This document shows positions 20,456-30,350 of a DNA stretch of 50,000 bases, one piece after another; the stretch's first letter is position 1; each line of letters opens with the position of its first letter. The DNA is taken from NCBI RefSeq assembly GCF_964340395.1, contig NC_135559.1, positions 21,120,611 to 21,170,610 of the forward strand, given 5' to 3'. Below the pieces are notes generated by a model. It was not told the DNA's origin. It saw nothing but the letters and a program-made list of their open reading frames with translations, and did not search any database. The DNA comes from Glandiceps talaboti (taxonomy: Eukaryota > Hemichordata > Enteropneusta > Spengelidae). Position numbers and translations under genes: made by a program.

Positions 20456-22340
20456 GTCAGCTTACTAATACTATGGGGTAAGGGAATTGTCTAGAAACAT
20501 GTTCTCAAAAGGAATGACGCCTGTACAACCAAGCACTATAAAGATAGCTACTCCTACTTTATTGACATCTAACAAAAACCTACAGATCACACAGAAATGA
20601 AGGTTTTCCTACATTCCATACATATTGGCTCGAATTTGATCTTCATTTGATTGGTCAATTAGGAATATATAGGATTGGTTAGTAGAGATTGTTTTGACTT
20701 ATGATTAACTAATATGACATAACTTGATTGGTTATGTAAATTGCAGTCAGGATCCTACATTTGACTCAAGCTCAGTGTATATTCAAGCTCAGTGTATATT
20801 TCATTCCCAATACTTATTTATAAAAGTTTGTAACCAGGACTATATGTAAAGTCGAGAATGATACAGAATTATGTAAAAAAAAAACAACCACGAAAATGGT
20901 CTATATCTCAAGGTCTCAAAGCTCTGTTGGCAACTGACTGATATATACATTCTCACCTTATCAGTATTACAAATTTAACGTGTTTCAAAAAATCTTTAAA
21001 TTCATCCTTTTACATTGTCTGTGATTATGCATTTTTATCTCTTTTACTCTTGTTTACAGTTTTTATCATCATATTTTTCATTGTTGTACAATTTTTATGT
21101 GCGTTACCTTGTTTTGTTTTTGTTGTTGTATTGTGTACATTTGCTTTAGGGCCCCTGGGAAGATTAGGCTGGACCTAACAAGGTCACCCTTTTTCTTTTT
21201 GAAATAAAAGTCATTATTATATTATAGTGATCCCAAACTGGGGTCAGTGTTCAGTGTTGTAATCCAGTGCTGTCATCCTACATTTGTATATCCAGTAAAG
21301 CTGCTCAGTGGCCTTCATTACTGGGACAAGCCATTAGCCAAGCAAGTGGACTTGTTATCAAAGAGTACCAATATTTACACATGTGATGATGGGCTCTTAC
21401 ATAACACAAGTAAACAGCTGTAAACCTCTATTCGGCCGTCTGCATAGACTGCAATTGAGGCAAACCTTATCTCCGTCTTATATCAGTTGTTATCAATTTA
21501 TTAGGCTATTATAAGTAACGCTACAAACAGCTTTAGAGATGCAAACAACTTTTATGACACCCGTTTTCGCCAGGCAAGCCCGCGGGTTTGTTGCACTTGG
21601 ACCGCTAATGGTTTGTGACTGTCATGTGAAAGCATGACCCTGGCTGCAATAACTAATTGTGACTTTTTCTGTGGATTTTGGTATGGACTAAAAAAAAACA
21701 ATGTATATTGTTACTTTGAAGTTTTATTTTTCTTTCCCCTTTTTTTCATTATTATCCATTTAATGATTTATATTTTTCACAGACTAGACATGTTTTTTTT
21801 CAATGTTTTAATCTTCAAAAATTTTATTTTATTTATTTTTTTATTTTTGGTTTACAACTACTAATCTTTTGTATATCCAATGTGCACAAAAAGGAATGAA
21901 TGAAAGATTATGCCATGGGAAGGGGGCTGAGCATTGATTGTGCCATCAAAATTCTGATGTGTGTGAAACCGCCAAAACAAATAATTGTTTGGTTCCGGTT
22001 TACCCGATCCCACCTAATTTTTCATGCCGACCCTAAACTTTTTTTTACATATCTTAGGAGAAAATGCTAAAATCATGAAAATTTTGAAGTCTGGTAAGTA
22101 ATACAGTAGTGGATGGAGAAACTTACTCAATTTAAAAGACAATGTAAAATTCGTCTTCAATCTGGCTGTAATCTGACGAGAAGAAACCAATAAGACAGGG
22201 ACCAATGTAAAATAACAGAAAACATAACTATCAGAACTCAAGACTCACAACTGAAAACAAATATTTTAATCAAATTAAAATAAGAAATTGATCTACCCCA
22301 CCTATTCTAAAATTGAATGTAATTGGAACAACACAATTTT
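20456..22340. other. Intergenic with a possible LINE 3' end
   Basis: No coding exon recognised. A 17-bp exact tandem duplication (TCAAGCTCAGTGTATAT) lies at about 20768-20801. At about 21148-21225 GGGCCCCTGGG...GGTCACCC followed by GAAATAAAAG and ATT repeats resembles the 3' end of an invertebrate LINE. The open frame at 21634-21864 is poly-T bias. Confidence 0.45.
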
Positions 22341-22341
22341 T

Positions 22342-22740
22342 TAGCTCCGCTGTCAGCGAAAGCTGAAAGCGTAGCTTTAGGTATAGGTGGGTATTGAGGT
22401 ATAGAGAGTAGAGTGAATGATGTATCCATCAAACATTTATATTTTCATTATTTTCTCCGAAAGTGACAGTCAGAATTCTTAGATATTTGGTGTGCATGTT
22501 CCCTGGGGGGAGGCTATTCAGATTTGTTCATGCCAAGTTGATCTGTGCCATTTTCAATTTTTTATGATTTTTTTTCATAAAATGTCATTTTCATCATCTC
22601 CGTGAAAACTTCTTGTCATATTGCTTTGATATCTGGTGTGTTGATGCGCAGGGGGTAGCTTACTCAGGTTTGTTAATTTCAAGTCAGCACATCTTCATTT
22701 TTATTTTTTATGATTTTTTTTTTTGTAATTTGAAAAAAAA
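22342..22740. repeat. Dispersed-repeat end with two 147-bp sub-repeats
   Basis: It starts TAGCTCCGCTGTCAGCGAAA. The segments around GATATTTGGTGTGCATG (22482) and GATATCTGGTGTG (22628) are two diverged tandem copies, each ending in TTTTTTATGATTTTTTT. TAGCTCCGCTGT is the exact reverse complement of ACAGCGGAGCTA at 24690-24701. Confidence 0.55.
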
Positions 22741-23671
22741 ATGAATATGTTAATGAGCATTATGACCGACGCCATATTGGAAATCAGTCGACGAGACTTT
22801 AAGTAAACTGCCACTTTTCAAAAGACACTTGACGTCAAACAAGCAATGTAATATGTGCTATAGTCATAATTCTACGCATTGGGCGCCCAAATGCATGAAG
22901 TGACAAGCGTTTATTCGAAACAGGGTTGTAAACTTCAACTCCAAATTCTGCACCCCTTCTACATAATCAGCCAGTCCGCAACATCCTTATTTGCATACTC
23001 TATCCTGATTCGACCAGAAGCTGAAGCTGGCCACATTTGACCGGTCAGTTTTCCACAGCAAGTAACAACACAGGACGTTCTTGGTACTCACTAAAATCAC
23101 ACTTCAGACCCACTATAAAAATGTGATGTTTTCAGATAACATGTAACTTGTGATTAATTCTATATTGTCGTGCAATTTGGAGTGACAGTGAACCAGAATT
23201 AAGACAACTTGCGTAAGGAAGTCATGCCTCGGCATGCGGTTGAAGTTATGCAAGAGCAGTCTAACTGCGGACTGTGAATCAACCAAACTTTGTTTATTGG
23301 CCGACAGTTCACATGTAAAGTTAAATGACATGAACGTGTCTTTCCATTTCCAAAATGCAAATATTTGGCAAGTAAAAATAATTAAAATAATTACAACTTT
23401 AATTTGGCTTCAGACTTTGCATTATGTTTTGCGTATCTTTCCCCGTTTTACATGTAAATTCGAAAAGGTTCTCTCTCGTCATGTCATCAGTGATCATACC
23501 GTGAGGGGCTGCTTTGAGTACGAGCGAAGTGAGACATGTTGAGGTATTTTGTTGAGAATTATAAATATTGCGAAATGTCAAGTACAAGGTTTAAATACAA
23601 TCGAATGACGAAAAAAAATGGCCAAGTCTGCTGACAGGTGCCAGTCACAAGAAACACTGTAAATTCCATCT

Positions 23672-24213
23672 TTCTTAGTTTCCGTACGGCGACAATCCCA
23701 GGTTCCCGGATGCACGAGGGACTAACCCGGAAGAAAGTCGTTGTCAGCCACATACGTTACAGTGGTAACATCGTCCGAGAAATTGCTGCGTTCAGAGGGT
23801 CATTATTCACAGAATTGTTGTTTTCGAGTGAAAACGCGTCTTGAATTGTATAACTCTAACAAATGAAGACATGTCAAGTTATATTTTGAAAGTTGTATCG
23901 CTAGTTTGAGACGATTGTCTCACGTACTATAGTACTATCGAGGCTTACTTGGACTTGGACCTTACTCCAGTTCATCGGGAAGTTTAGCCAGTCTGATAAT
24001 TCTTTCTGGTTTAGTTTACAACACTTTTGATCACGCAGATTTTGTTGTTGTGATGAAAAGAAATTTAAAAAAAAAGATCACTTCAACCATTTCGTTGTGT
24101 TTTCTTTATGAAAGGTAATAGAACATGAACGAGTGTTACCACTGTAACGTATGGCTGAGAATGACTCTCTTTCGGGTACTTGGCGGGGATTGTCGCCGTC
24201 CGGAAACTAAGAA
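23672..24213. mobile_element. Inverted-repeat relic (80-99-bp arms, 363-bp spacer)
   Basis: Left arm 23672-23770 and right arm 24134-24213 pair as reverse complements. Shared blocks are TTCTTAGTTTCCG-ACGGCG, GACAATCCC, GAAAG-(A/G)AGTC, TCAGCCA and TACGTTACAGTGGTAACA. The left arm has about 19 extra bases in the middle. Long inverted arms around non-coding DNA suggest a non-autonomous foldback or TIR transposon. Confidence 0.65.
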
Positions 24214-24580
24214 TGGCGATTAATACATTTCTTCCCTATATATATCCACTACAACTTGTACAAGTTGAATGTTGTTGACTTGGTAAATTTGTTAGAAAAT
24301 TGAAATTCAAATTGCCTCAAAATTATTTTAGATCCCCAGTTTATTTCATTCATCATTAAAATTTTCCAGGGTTAAAGCTGTAAGACACTGGAATTATTTA
24401 TAGCCAACCTCAAAATCCTCTTTTTTTTCTTTTTCTTGTGTGCATTTCCCAGTCATTTTTTTTTCTGAGATTTTGTGCAATTTTTCATAACAGTAGATTT
24501 TTGTTATAAAATGGTGACTATGGTATAAAAGTACAATACATTACCAACTTCTGTGTAAAATGTGTTTTATAGTGAGACAT

Positions 24581-24735
24581 CATATGAACCACTAACCACT
24601 TTATTGCATCGCTAAAACAAAACTGCATAGTAAAGAGCTGAAGAACTGAACCACTTCTACACCAAAATAAAAAATAAAATTTAAAAAAAACAGCGGAGCT
24701 ATTCTGACCGATAGGTCGCTTGTTTTATTATACCT
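24581..24735 (+). repeat. Dispersed repeat, copy 1 (partner at 32478-32650)
   Basis: Shares CATATGAACCACTAA, ACAAAACTGCATAGT, AAGAGCTGAA and ACAGCGGAGCTATTCTGACC, in order, with the copy at 32478-32650 in the same orientation. Confidence 0.75.
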
Positions 24736-24963
24736 ATGCTGACAGTTGTGAAATGTTTTGCTCTTTAGCATGATTTCTTTCAAGCCAAATCAAAGTTGAG
24801 GAGAAGTAAATAATACATGTATATTTATAAAGTGCACATCCACAAAAATTAAAAATTAATATCTTGCAGCTTTGCTACAACAAAATACAGCCAGATAATA
24901 CATGTATGTTGTACTCATGGTATATAAGGATACCAAACTTGTAGCAAACAAAAGGTTAATCAC

Positions 24964-25167
24964 TGTATGACGTTAGGGGCGCTAGGCCTGACTGAACATT
25001 AACAGACATGCGCAGACGGGGAAACCCCGTAGACAGACGTGAACTAACTGTTGTTTTGGTGTATTACGTTGGCGGAGGCGCCCCGTTCAAACTATTGAAG
25101 TGTAATATTATTTGACGTACTTGTGTGTGAGAATAAAGACTTTATACCCAACTACTACGTGTTATAC
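24964..25167 (+). repeat. 5' LTR (putative)
   Basis: Begins TGTATGAC and ends GTTATAC, an inverted pair with one mismatch. It has AATAAAGACTTTATA near the end as a polyadenylation region. Boundaries are inferred because no second LTR was found for comparison. Confidence 0.5.
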
Positions 25168-25185
25168 TGGTGGCAGCGGTGACGA
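25168..25185 (+). promoter_or_regulatory. Candidate primer-binding site
   Basis: TGGTGGCAGCGGTGACGA directly follows the putative LTR and begins with TGG, the complement of a tRNA CCA end. The cognate tRNA was not identified. Confidence 0.4.
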
Positions 25186-25259
25186 AGCTCAATATTATAG
25201 GAAACCAGTGGGTTTATCAACTACTCCAGCTACTTGGCCTAAACGACACTTTGTGCAGT

Positions 25260-26192
25260 ATGGCTTCTGCGTACGTTCAACTACCAAATAAATTTTGCGG
25301 TAAGGAAAATGAAAACTTTAATATATGGGTTCGCAAGTTTGAAGTTGCAACGAAAGCGACGAAGGATTTAACCACAAAGGATGCCAAACTTGGGTTATTA
25401 CCTGCTTTATTGGATGGCCACGCTTTTCAAGTATATGAACAATTACAAGAAGATGATAAAGGTGATTATGATAAATTGAAAACAGCCCTAGCCGGGAAAT
25501 TCAGTGGTAAAGAACATGTTAGCTTGTATCGTCTCCAATTTAGGGAGCGAACACGTAAGACTGGGGAGCCCCCAGACGAGTATCAGACGGAGCTTATACG
25601 ACTAGCAGACATTGCCTATCCAACTTTAGACAGTGTAGTCAAACAAGATATGGTAATGGATCAGTTTATTTGTGGTCTTCAGGACAGCTCATTACAAGAA
25701 AAGATTTTAAATGCAGATAAACAGACATTGGATGAAGTTGTGTTACTTGTTCGTAAAACTGAGGCAGCTACCAAAGCAGTTACCAAAATGTCAGCTGCGC
25801 CACAACAACATAGAAGTGAACAAGTAGCTCATGTTACAGCAGACAGTGTGAACTCTATTATTGATAAGAAATTCAAGGAATTAGAACATAGAATTTTACA
25901 GAAGTTAGAAGAGATGACAGTGACAAACGAGACTTTGTATGCGAGGCAGAATCAAAGAGGTGATTTTCGTAGATCCACAAATGCAATAACTCAGAGTAAT
26001 AGAGGTTCCATTCCTCGTACACAATTTGCACCAGGATTCCAGGGTAACTGTTATTCGTGTGGTGTTTATGGGCACCGAAGTAGTCAGTGTCCAGATCGTG
26101 CCACCTATGCACAGTATGAGAGTCAGACTAGTAAGAGACAATTTCAGCAACAACCACAGTCTACTCAATTCAGACAACAGGAAAACTACTAG
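25260..26192 (+). CDS. Gypsy gag
   Basis: 310 residues from ATG 25260. An upstream extension of the frame from 25170 lies over the primer-site region and is unlikely to be used. A capsid-type helical domain contains LPALLDGHAFQVYEQL, then REFR-like QFRERTRKTGEPPDEY. A coiled segment leads to a CCHC zinc knuckle, CYSCGVYGHRSSQC (264-277), for RNA packaging, and a Gln-rich tail. The pol frame overlaps the 3' end at -1, the usual gypsy arrangement. Confidence 0.85.
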   Translation: MASAYVQLPNKFCGKENENFNIWVRKFEVATKATKDLTTKDAKLGLLPALLDGHAFQVYEQLQEDDKGDYDKLKTALAGKFSGKEHVSLYRLQFRERTRKTGEPPDEYQTELIRLADIAYPTLDSVVKQDMVMDQFICGLQDSSLQEKILNADKQTLDEVVLLVRKTEAATKAVTKMSAAPQQHRSEQVAHVTADSVNSIIDKKFKELEHRILQKLEEMTVTNETLYARQNQRGDFRRSTNAITQSNRGSIPRTQFAPGFQGNCYSCGVYGHRSSQCPDRATYAQYESQTSKRQFQQQPQSTQFRQQENY

Positions 26193-26194
26193 CT

Positions 26195-27490
26195 GCTGAT
26201 GATAGGGGCCAGCCATTAGCAGCAGAGGATGGGGCCAATACAAGCCAATACTTGGAACAGAATAAAGAAAATCCTACAGATTTTACAAATATGGTAATGA
26301 TTGTTGTTGGTGACACAGATGTGAAAGCAGTGGTGGATACAGGAGCTGGTATCTCTCTTATAAGTGAAGAATTTAGAATGAAGTGTCATGCTCTTCGTAA
26401 GAAACACTTAAATCCTCATGTCAACTTGCTAGCAACATCACTACTAGGACAGAAGTTAGATATACTGGGGTCAATTCAAACCAGAGTGAGAATTGGCAGT
26501 AATGAACTCTTTCATACAATGTTCGTGGTAAGAGACATGGTCAATCCTGTTATACTTGGTTGGGATTTCTTTCTGCAACATGGAGGACAGGTAGATACAG
26601 AGCATTGTATGTTATGGATTAATGGCCAGCCAGTCCCATATTTGAGGAAAAGTCAGTTGGTTCCAGAGATATGCAGTGCTGTGGCAAATCAGACAGTTAC
26701 AATACCACCACGTAGTGAGATGCCCGTAACTGTTCGCCTTCAATCTGCAACTATGGGAGAACCGCCACCTCATGGTTACACAGGTATTTTAGACCCTGAC
26801 GAATCCTTTCGAGATGATAGGGGTTTAGCTGTTGCCCGAACTGTTTCCAGAGTTACCAATGGTGTTGCGCTTGTACAAGTTATGAACATCACAGAATGGC
26901 CTGTAGACTTGCATGAGGACACGCCTTTAGGATCTTTTGTAGCTACTAAGACTGACGAGGAAAGCTATACAGTGTCAAGAGTATATATATATGAACTATG
27001 TGAAACAAAGAAGCCAACAGCAACGGTATCACATGTGGAAATCAGTAAGAACACATCAGAAATGGATAGTGGTATAGCCAAGATTTCACTTAATGATACA
27101 GCAATAACAGAACCTCAGAAAAGGAGGGTGGGGAATTTATTGAAGGAGTATTCTCATGTATTTAGTAAGAACTCGATGGATAGAGGACGGACCCATCTAG
27201 TCCAACATCATATACGGACAGGGAATGCTGCCCCTATAAAACAACGGCCTCGGCGTGTACCAGTGCATCTACAGGCAGAGATACAACGACAAGTGAAAAC
27301 CATGTTGGAAAATGATGTCATAGAAGAGAGCAATTCACCATGGGCTTCTCCAGTAGTATTAGCAAGGAAGAAAGACATGTCCATCCGCTTCTGTGTCGAT
27401 TACCGCAAGGTGAACTCAGTTACAGAAAGAGATGCTCATCCTTTACCAAGAATTGATGATACCTTGGATGCTTTGTCAGGATCTACGTAG
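26195..27490 (+). CDS. Gypsy pol, part 1: aspartic protease and RT N-terminus
   Basis: Open in the -1 frame relative to gag, with no ATG at its start, so it is probably made as a Gag-Pol fusion. The aspartic protease active site VVDTGAG is at about 26333-26350. The RT N-terminal part follows (IKQRPRRVP, VIEESNSPWASPVVLARKKD, FCVDYRKVNSVT). The frame closes at TAG 27488-27490 inside the RT, and the rest continues in the next frame from the same region. The break is most simply a one-base indel or sequencing error. Confidence 0.82.
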   Translation, partial: ADDRGQPLAAEDGANTSQYLEQNKENPTDFTNMVMIVVGDTDVKAVVDTGAGISLISEEFRMKCHALRKKHLNPHVNLLATSLLGQKLDILGSIQTRVRIGSNELFHTMFVVRDMVNPVILGWDFFLQHGGQVDTEHCMLWINGQPVPYLRKSQLVPEICSAVANQTVTIPPRSEMPVTVRLQSATMGEPPPHGYTGILDPDESFRDDRGLAVARTVSRVTNGVALVQVMNITEWPVDLHEDTPLGSFVATKTDEESYTVSRVYIYELCETKKPTATVSHVEISKNTSEMDSGIAKISLNDTAITEPQKRRVGNLLKEYSHVFSKNSMDRGRTHLVQHHIRTGNAAPIKQRPRRVPVHLQAEIQRQVKTMLENDVIEESNSPWASPVVLARKKDMSIRFCVDYRKVNSVTERDAHPLPRIDDTLDALSGST

Positions 27491-30329
27491 CCTTTATTCA
27501 GTTGTAGATCTTTGTTCAGGATATTGGCAGGTTGAAGTGCACCCAGACGATAGAGACAAGACTGCATTTACCACAGGAGTTGGCCTTTATAATTTCAAGG
27601 TCATGCCATTTGGATTAACAAACGCACCACCAACTTTTCAGAGATTGATGGAATTAGTGTTGGCTGGTTTGGATTGGCGTACATGTTTAGTGTACCTGGA
27701 TGACATTATTATATTCAGCAAGGACTTTGAGGAACACATACAGAGCCTTGAGGAGGTGTTCAAAAGGATGGGGGCTGCTGGTTTGAAATTGAAGCCAGAA
27801 AAGTGCAAACTGTTTCAAGGCAGTGTTGTGTTTTTGGGACATAAGGTCTCAGCAGAAGGTATATCTCCGGACCCTGACATAACAGAACGTATACGGTCCT
27901 ATCCTACTCCAACATGTGTAGCAGACGTTCGCCGCTTCTTAGGTTTAGCATCATATTATAGGAGGTTTGTAAAGAACTTTGCACTGATTGCAACACCCTT
28001 ACACCACCTATCAGAGAAGGAAGTAAAATTTGAGTGGTCCGAAGATTGTAGTCATGCCTTTCAAGTACTTAAAACTGCCCTTGTCAGTCCACCAATACTT
28101 GCATACCCAGACTTTACCAAGACTTTCTACCTTCACGCTGATGCCTCACATTCTGCAGTAGGAGTTGTTTTAGCACAGAGACATGAAGGGGGAGAGAAAG
28201 TAATAGCATATGCAAGCCATGCCCTTAACAAGGTGGAGAGAAGGTGGGCCACATATGATAAGGAACTTTTTGCTATTGTGTGGGGAATAAGACATTTCCG
28301 CCCTTACTTATGCGGAGCACAGTTTCATGTTGTAACGGACCACAAACCTCTGGTAGGATTACGGGATATTAAAGCTGGTAATGATCCCACAGGACGTAGA
28401 GAGAGATGGGCTATAGAACTGAGTATGTATGACTTCACCATAAAACATAGAGGTGGGAAATATCACTCAAACGCTGACGCCATGTCTAGGTTAAACTTCA
28501 AAGAGGGCACTGACGAAGAAATGTCACTTGAGCAGGAATGGTGTTGTCCAGTCTTGTCAACTCATGGTAACAATAACTCTGAAGTTCACCAAATTCAGAG
28601 TACACAGGTAACTAATGAAGCATCATACTCAAAGTTAACGGGTGGTAATACTCTGTTGGACTTTAAAAGGGGACAGCAAGAAGATGCAGTATTACAAGAA
28701 GTTTTATCATGGTTACAGACAGGAAAGAAACCATCAAAACAGTACCTGAAAGGGAAGAACTGGAGATTGAAAGCGTTATGGCATAAAGTGGACAGTTTGC
28801 AAGTGGTGAAGGGAGTAATATGCAAAAAATGGAGTATATATGATGGTCAAAGAGTAAGACACTTGCACCTTGTTCCGGATGCAATGGTCAACACTGTATT
28901 GAAAGAACTGCATGATGGTGCCATGTCTGGTCACATGGGAGTAAAGAGAACAGTAGAAAGATGTAGACAGCGGTTCTATTGGCCTGGAATGAGTCAAGAT
29001 GTTAGGAGATGGGTTCAAAGCTGTCAGCTGTGCCAAAGAAGGAAATCACCAGCACCAAGGGCAAGGGCACCTATGCAAAATATATCAGTAACCCGCCCAT
29101 TTGAGATGGTTGCAGCAGACTTGAATGAGTTACCCATGTCTAAAAAGGGAAATCGCTATGCTCTGGTTGTGATGGACTACTTCACTAAATATGTCAACAT
29201 TTATGCTGTACCTAACCAAAAGGCAACTACTGTAGCCAGAAAGATATTTGGAGAATATATTGCAGAACATGGAGTATTTGAAAGATTTCACTCAGATCAG
29301 GGACGTAATTTTGAGTCCCAGGTGATGACAGAACTCTGTGCACTACTACAAATATATAAATCACGCACTACTCCATATCACCCGCAGTCGGACGGGATGG
29401 TCGAAAGGTTCAACCGGACTTTGGCGGAGATGTTGGCAAAATGTGTTGCACAGTATGGTGATGAGTGGGACGATCATATATCGAAGATTGCACTAGCTTA
29501 TAATACAAGTGTTCATGAAAGCACAGGACATACTCCATATTTTCTCAATCATGGGAGAGAAGCTAGACTACCAATAGATATACTGTATGGAAGTACTCCA
29601 GATGAGGCAGTTGCGGCTCCTAGTACACATGCAAGGCGTGTTGTCACCAACTTGAAAACTGTCTTTCAACAGGTACGTGAAACATTGGGTAGATCGCAAA
29701 GAAGACAGAAGGTTGGGTATGATATATGGGCCCACCATCAACCATATGACGTTGGAGATAAAGTGTGGCTACATGACCCAAAGACCAGAAGGGGTAGATG
29801 TCAGAAACTTAGATTGCCATGGGTTGGTCCATTTATAGTAAAGAAGAGAATATTGGGTCCAGATGGAGAGCCAGGTGTGGTATACCGCATACAACAAGAA
29901 GGACCCCACCGTAGGCGATTAGTGGTACATCACAATAGACTGAAACCATGTATAGACTTACAACGAGATGACCCACATTTACTACCTTCAGTAAGTTTAC
30001 AGAGACAAGGGGATAAGGAGAGTCAGAGGGAAATAGAAATTGAGAGTTCAATTCCTGCTCCTGGTGGCTATGTGATTATTCCTGGAAGGCAGCAGATTGA
30101 AAATGGGGAGGATGAGGATGTAAATGAGAGACTGAATATAGCTGAAAACCAACATACTGGGGAGATGAGAGATGTGCCAGTAGTAGAAAATAATGTGCCA
30201 GAAGTAGAAAATAATGTGCCAGAATTGGAAGAAAATATATTGGATCCAGGGGAGAATGAACATGTGTTGCGCCCTCAGGTGACAAGATCAGGACGGGTAA
30301 CCAGAGTACCAGCAAGGTACACAGAGTAG
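27432..30329 (+). CDS. Gypsy pol, part 2: RT, RNase H, integrase
   Basis: In-frame sequence homologous to pol begins at about 27485 (SVVDLCSGYWQ); the first roughly 18 codons from ATG 27432 are out-of-frame shadow. RT catalytic YLDD is at 27692-27703 and RNase H contains LHADASHSAVG. Integrase has the HHCC zinc domain (H-x3,H... SCQLC) and a D,D35E core: D near 29118, D at 29295, E at 29403. A GPF-type C-terminal module (VGPFIVKKR) follows, then an acidic tail with VENNVPE repeats and a basic RSGRVTRVPARY end. No chromodomain is obvious. Confidence 0.88.
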   Translation: MLILYQELMIPWMLCQDLRSLYSVVDLCSGYWQVEVHPDDRDKTAFTTGVGLYNFKVMPFGLTNAPPTFQRLMELVLAGLDWRTCLVYLDDIIIFSKDFEEHIQSLEEVFKRMGAAGLKLKPEKCKLFQGSVVFLGHKVSAEGISPDPDITERIRSYPTPTCVADVRRFLGLASYYRRFVKNFALIATPLHHLSEKEVKFEWSEDCSHAFQVLKTALVSPPILAYPDFTKTFYLHADASHSAVGVVLAQRHEGGEKVIAYASHALNKVERRWATYDKELFAIVWGIRHFRPYLCGAQFHVVTDHKPLVGLRDIKAGNDPTGRRERWAIELSMYDFTIKHRGGKYHSNADAMSRLNFKEGTDEEMSLEQEWCCPVLSTHGNNNSEVHQIQSTQVTNEASYSKLTGGNTLLDFKRGQQEDAVLQEVLSWLQTGKKPSKQYLKGKNWRLKALWHKVDSLQVVKGVICKKWSIYDGQRVRHLHLVPDAMVNTVLKELHDGAMSGHMGVKRTVERCRQRFYWPGMSQDVRRWVQSCQLCQRRKSPAPRARAPMQNISVTRPFEMVAADLNELPMSKKGNRYALVVMDYFTKYVNIYAVPNQKATTVARKIFGEYIAEHGVFERFHSDQGRNFESQVMTELCALLQIYKSRTTPYHPQSDGMVERFNRTLAEMLAKCVAQYGDEWDDHISKIALAYNTSVHESTGHTPYFLNHGREARLPIDILYGSTPDEAVAAPSTHARRVVTNLKTVFQQVRETLGRSQRRQKVGYDIWAHHQPYDVGDKVWLHDPKTRRGRCQKLRLPWVGPFIVKKRILGPDGEPGVVYRIQQEGPHRRRLVVHHNRLKPCIDLQRDDPHLLPSVSLQRQGDKESQREIEIESSIPAPGGYVIIPGRQQIENGEDEDVNERLNIAENQHTGEMRDVPVVENNVPEVENNVPELEENILDPGENEHVLRPQVTRSGRVTRVPARYTE

Positions 30330-30350
30330 AAGAGGAAAACAATATGATAA

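Larger units (their letters stand above)
24964..30350 (+). mobile_element. Ty3/gypsy LTR retrotransposon, 3' LTR not found
   Basis: Order: 5' LTR-like leader, primer-site region, gag with zinc knuckle, protease, RT, RNase H, integrase. RT before integrase defines Ty3/gypsy. No env-like ORF is seen. The coding region is nearly intact, with one frame change between 27430 and 27490. No copy of the leader appears between 30329 and about 32200; an A-rich tract lies at 30778-30822 instead. Clade not determined. Confidence 0.85.

Noticed and set aside
21634-21864. 76-codon frame rich in Phe/Ile/Leu
   Set aside because: Composition follows the poly-T bias of the region; no splice or domain support.
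23234-23844. Overlapping 60-100-codon frames on both strands
   Set aside because: No motifs, and they overlap the inverted-repeat relic; no splice signals worth following.
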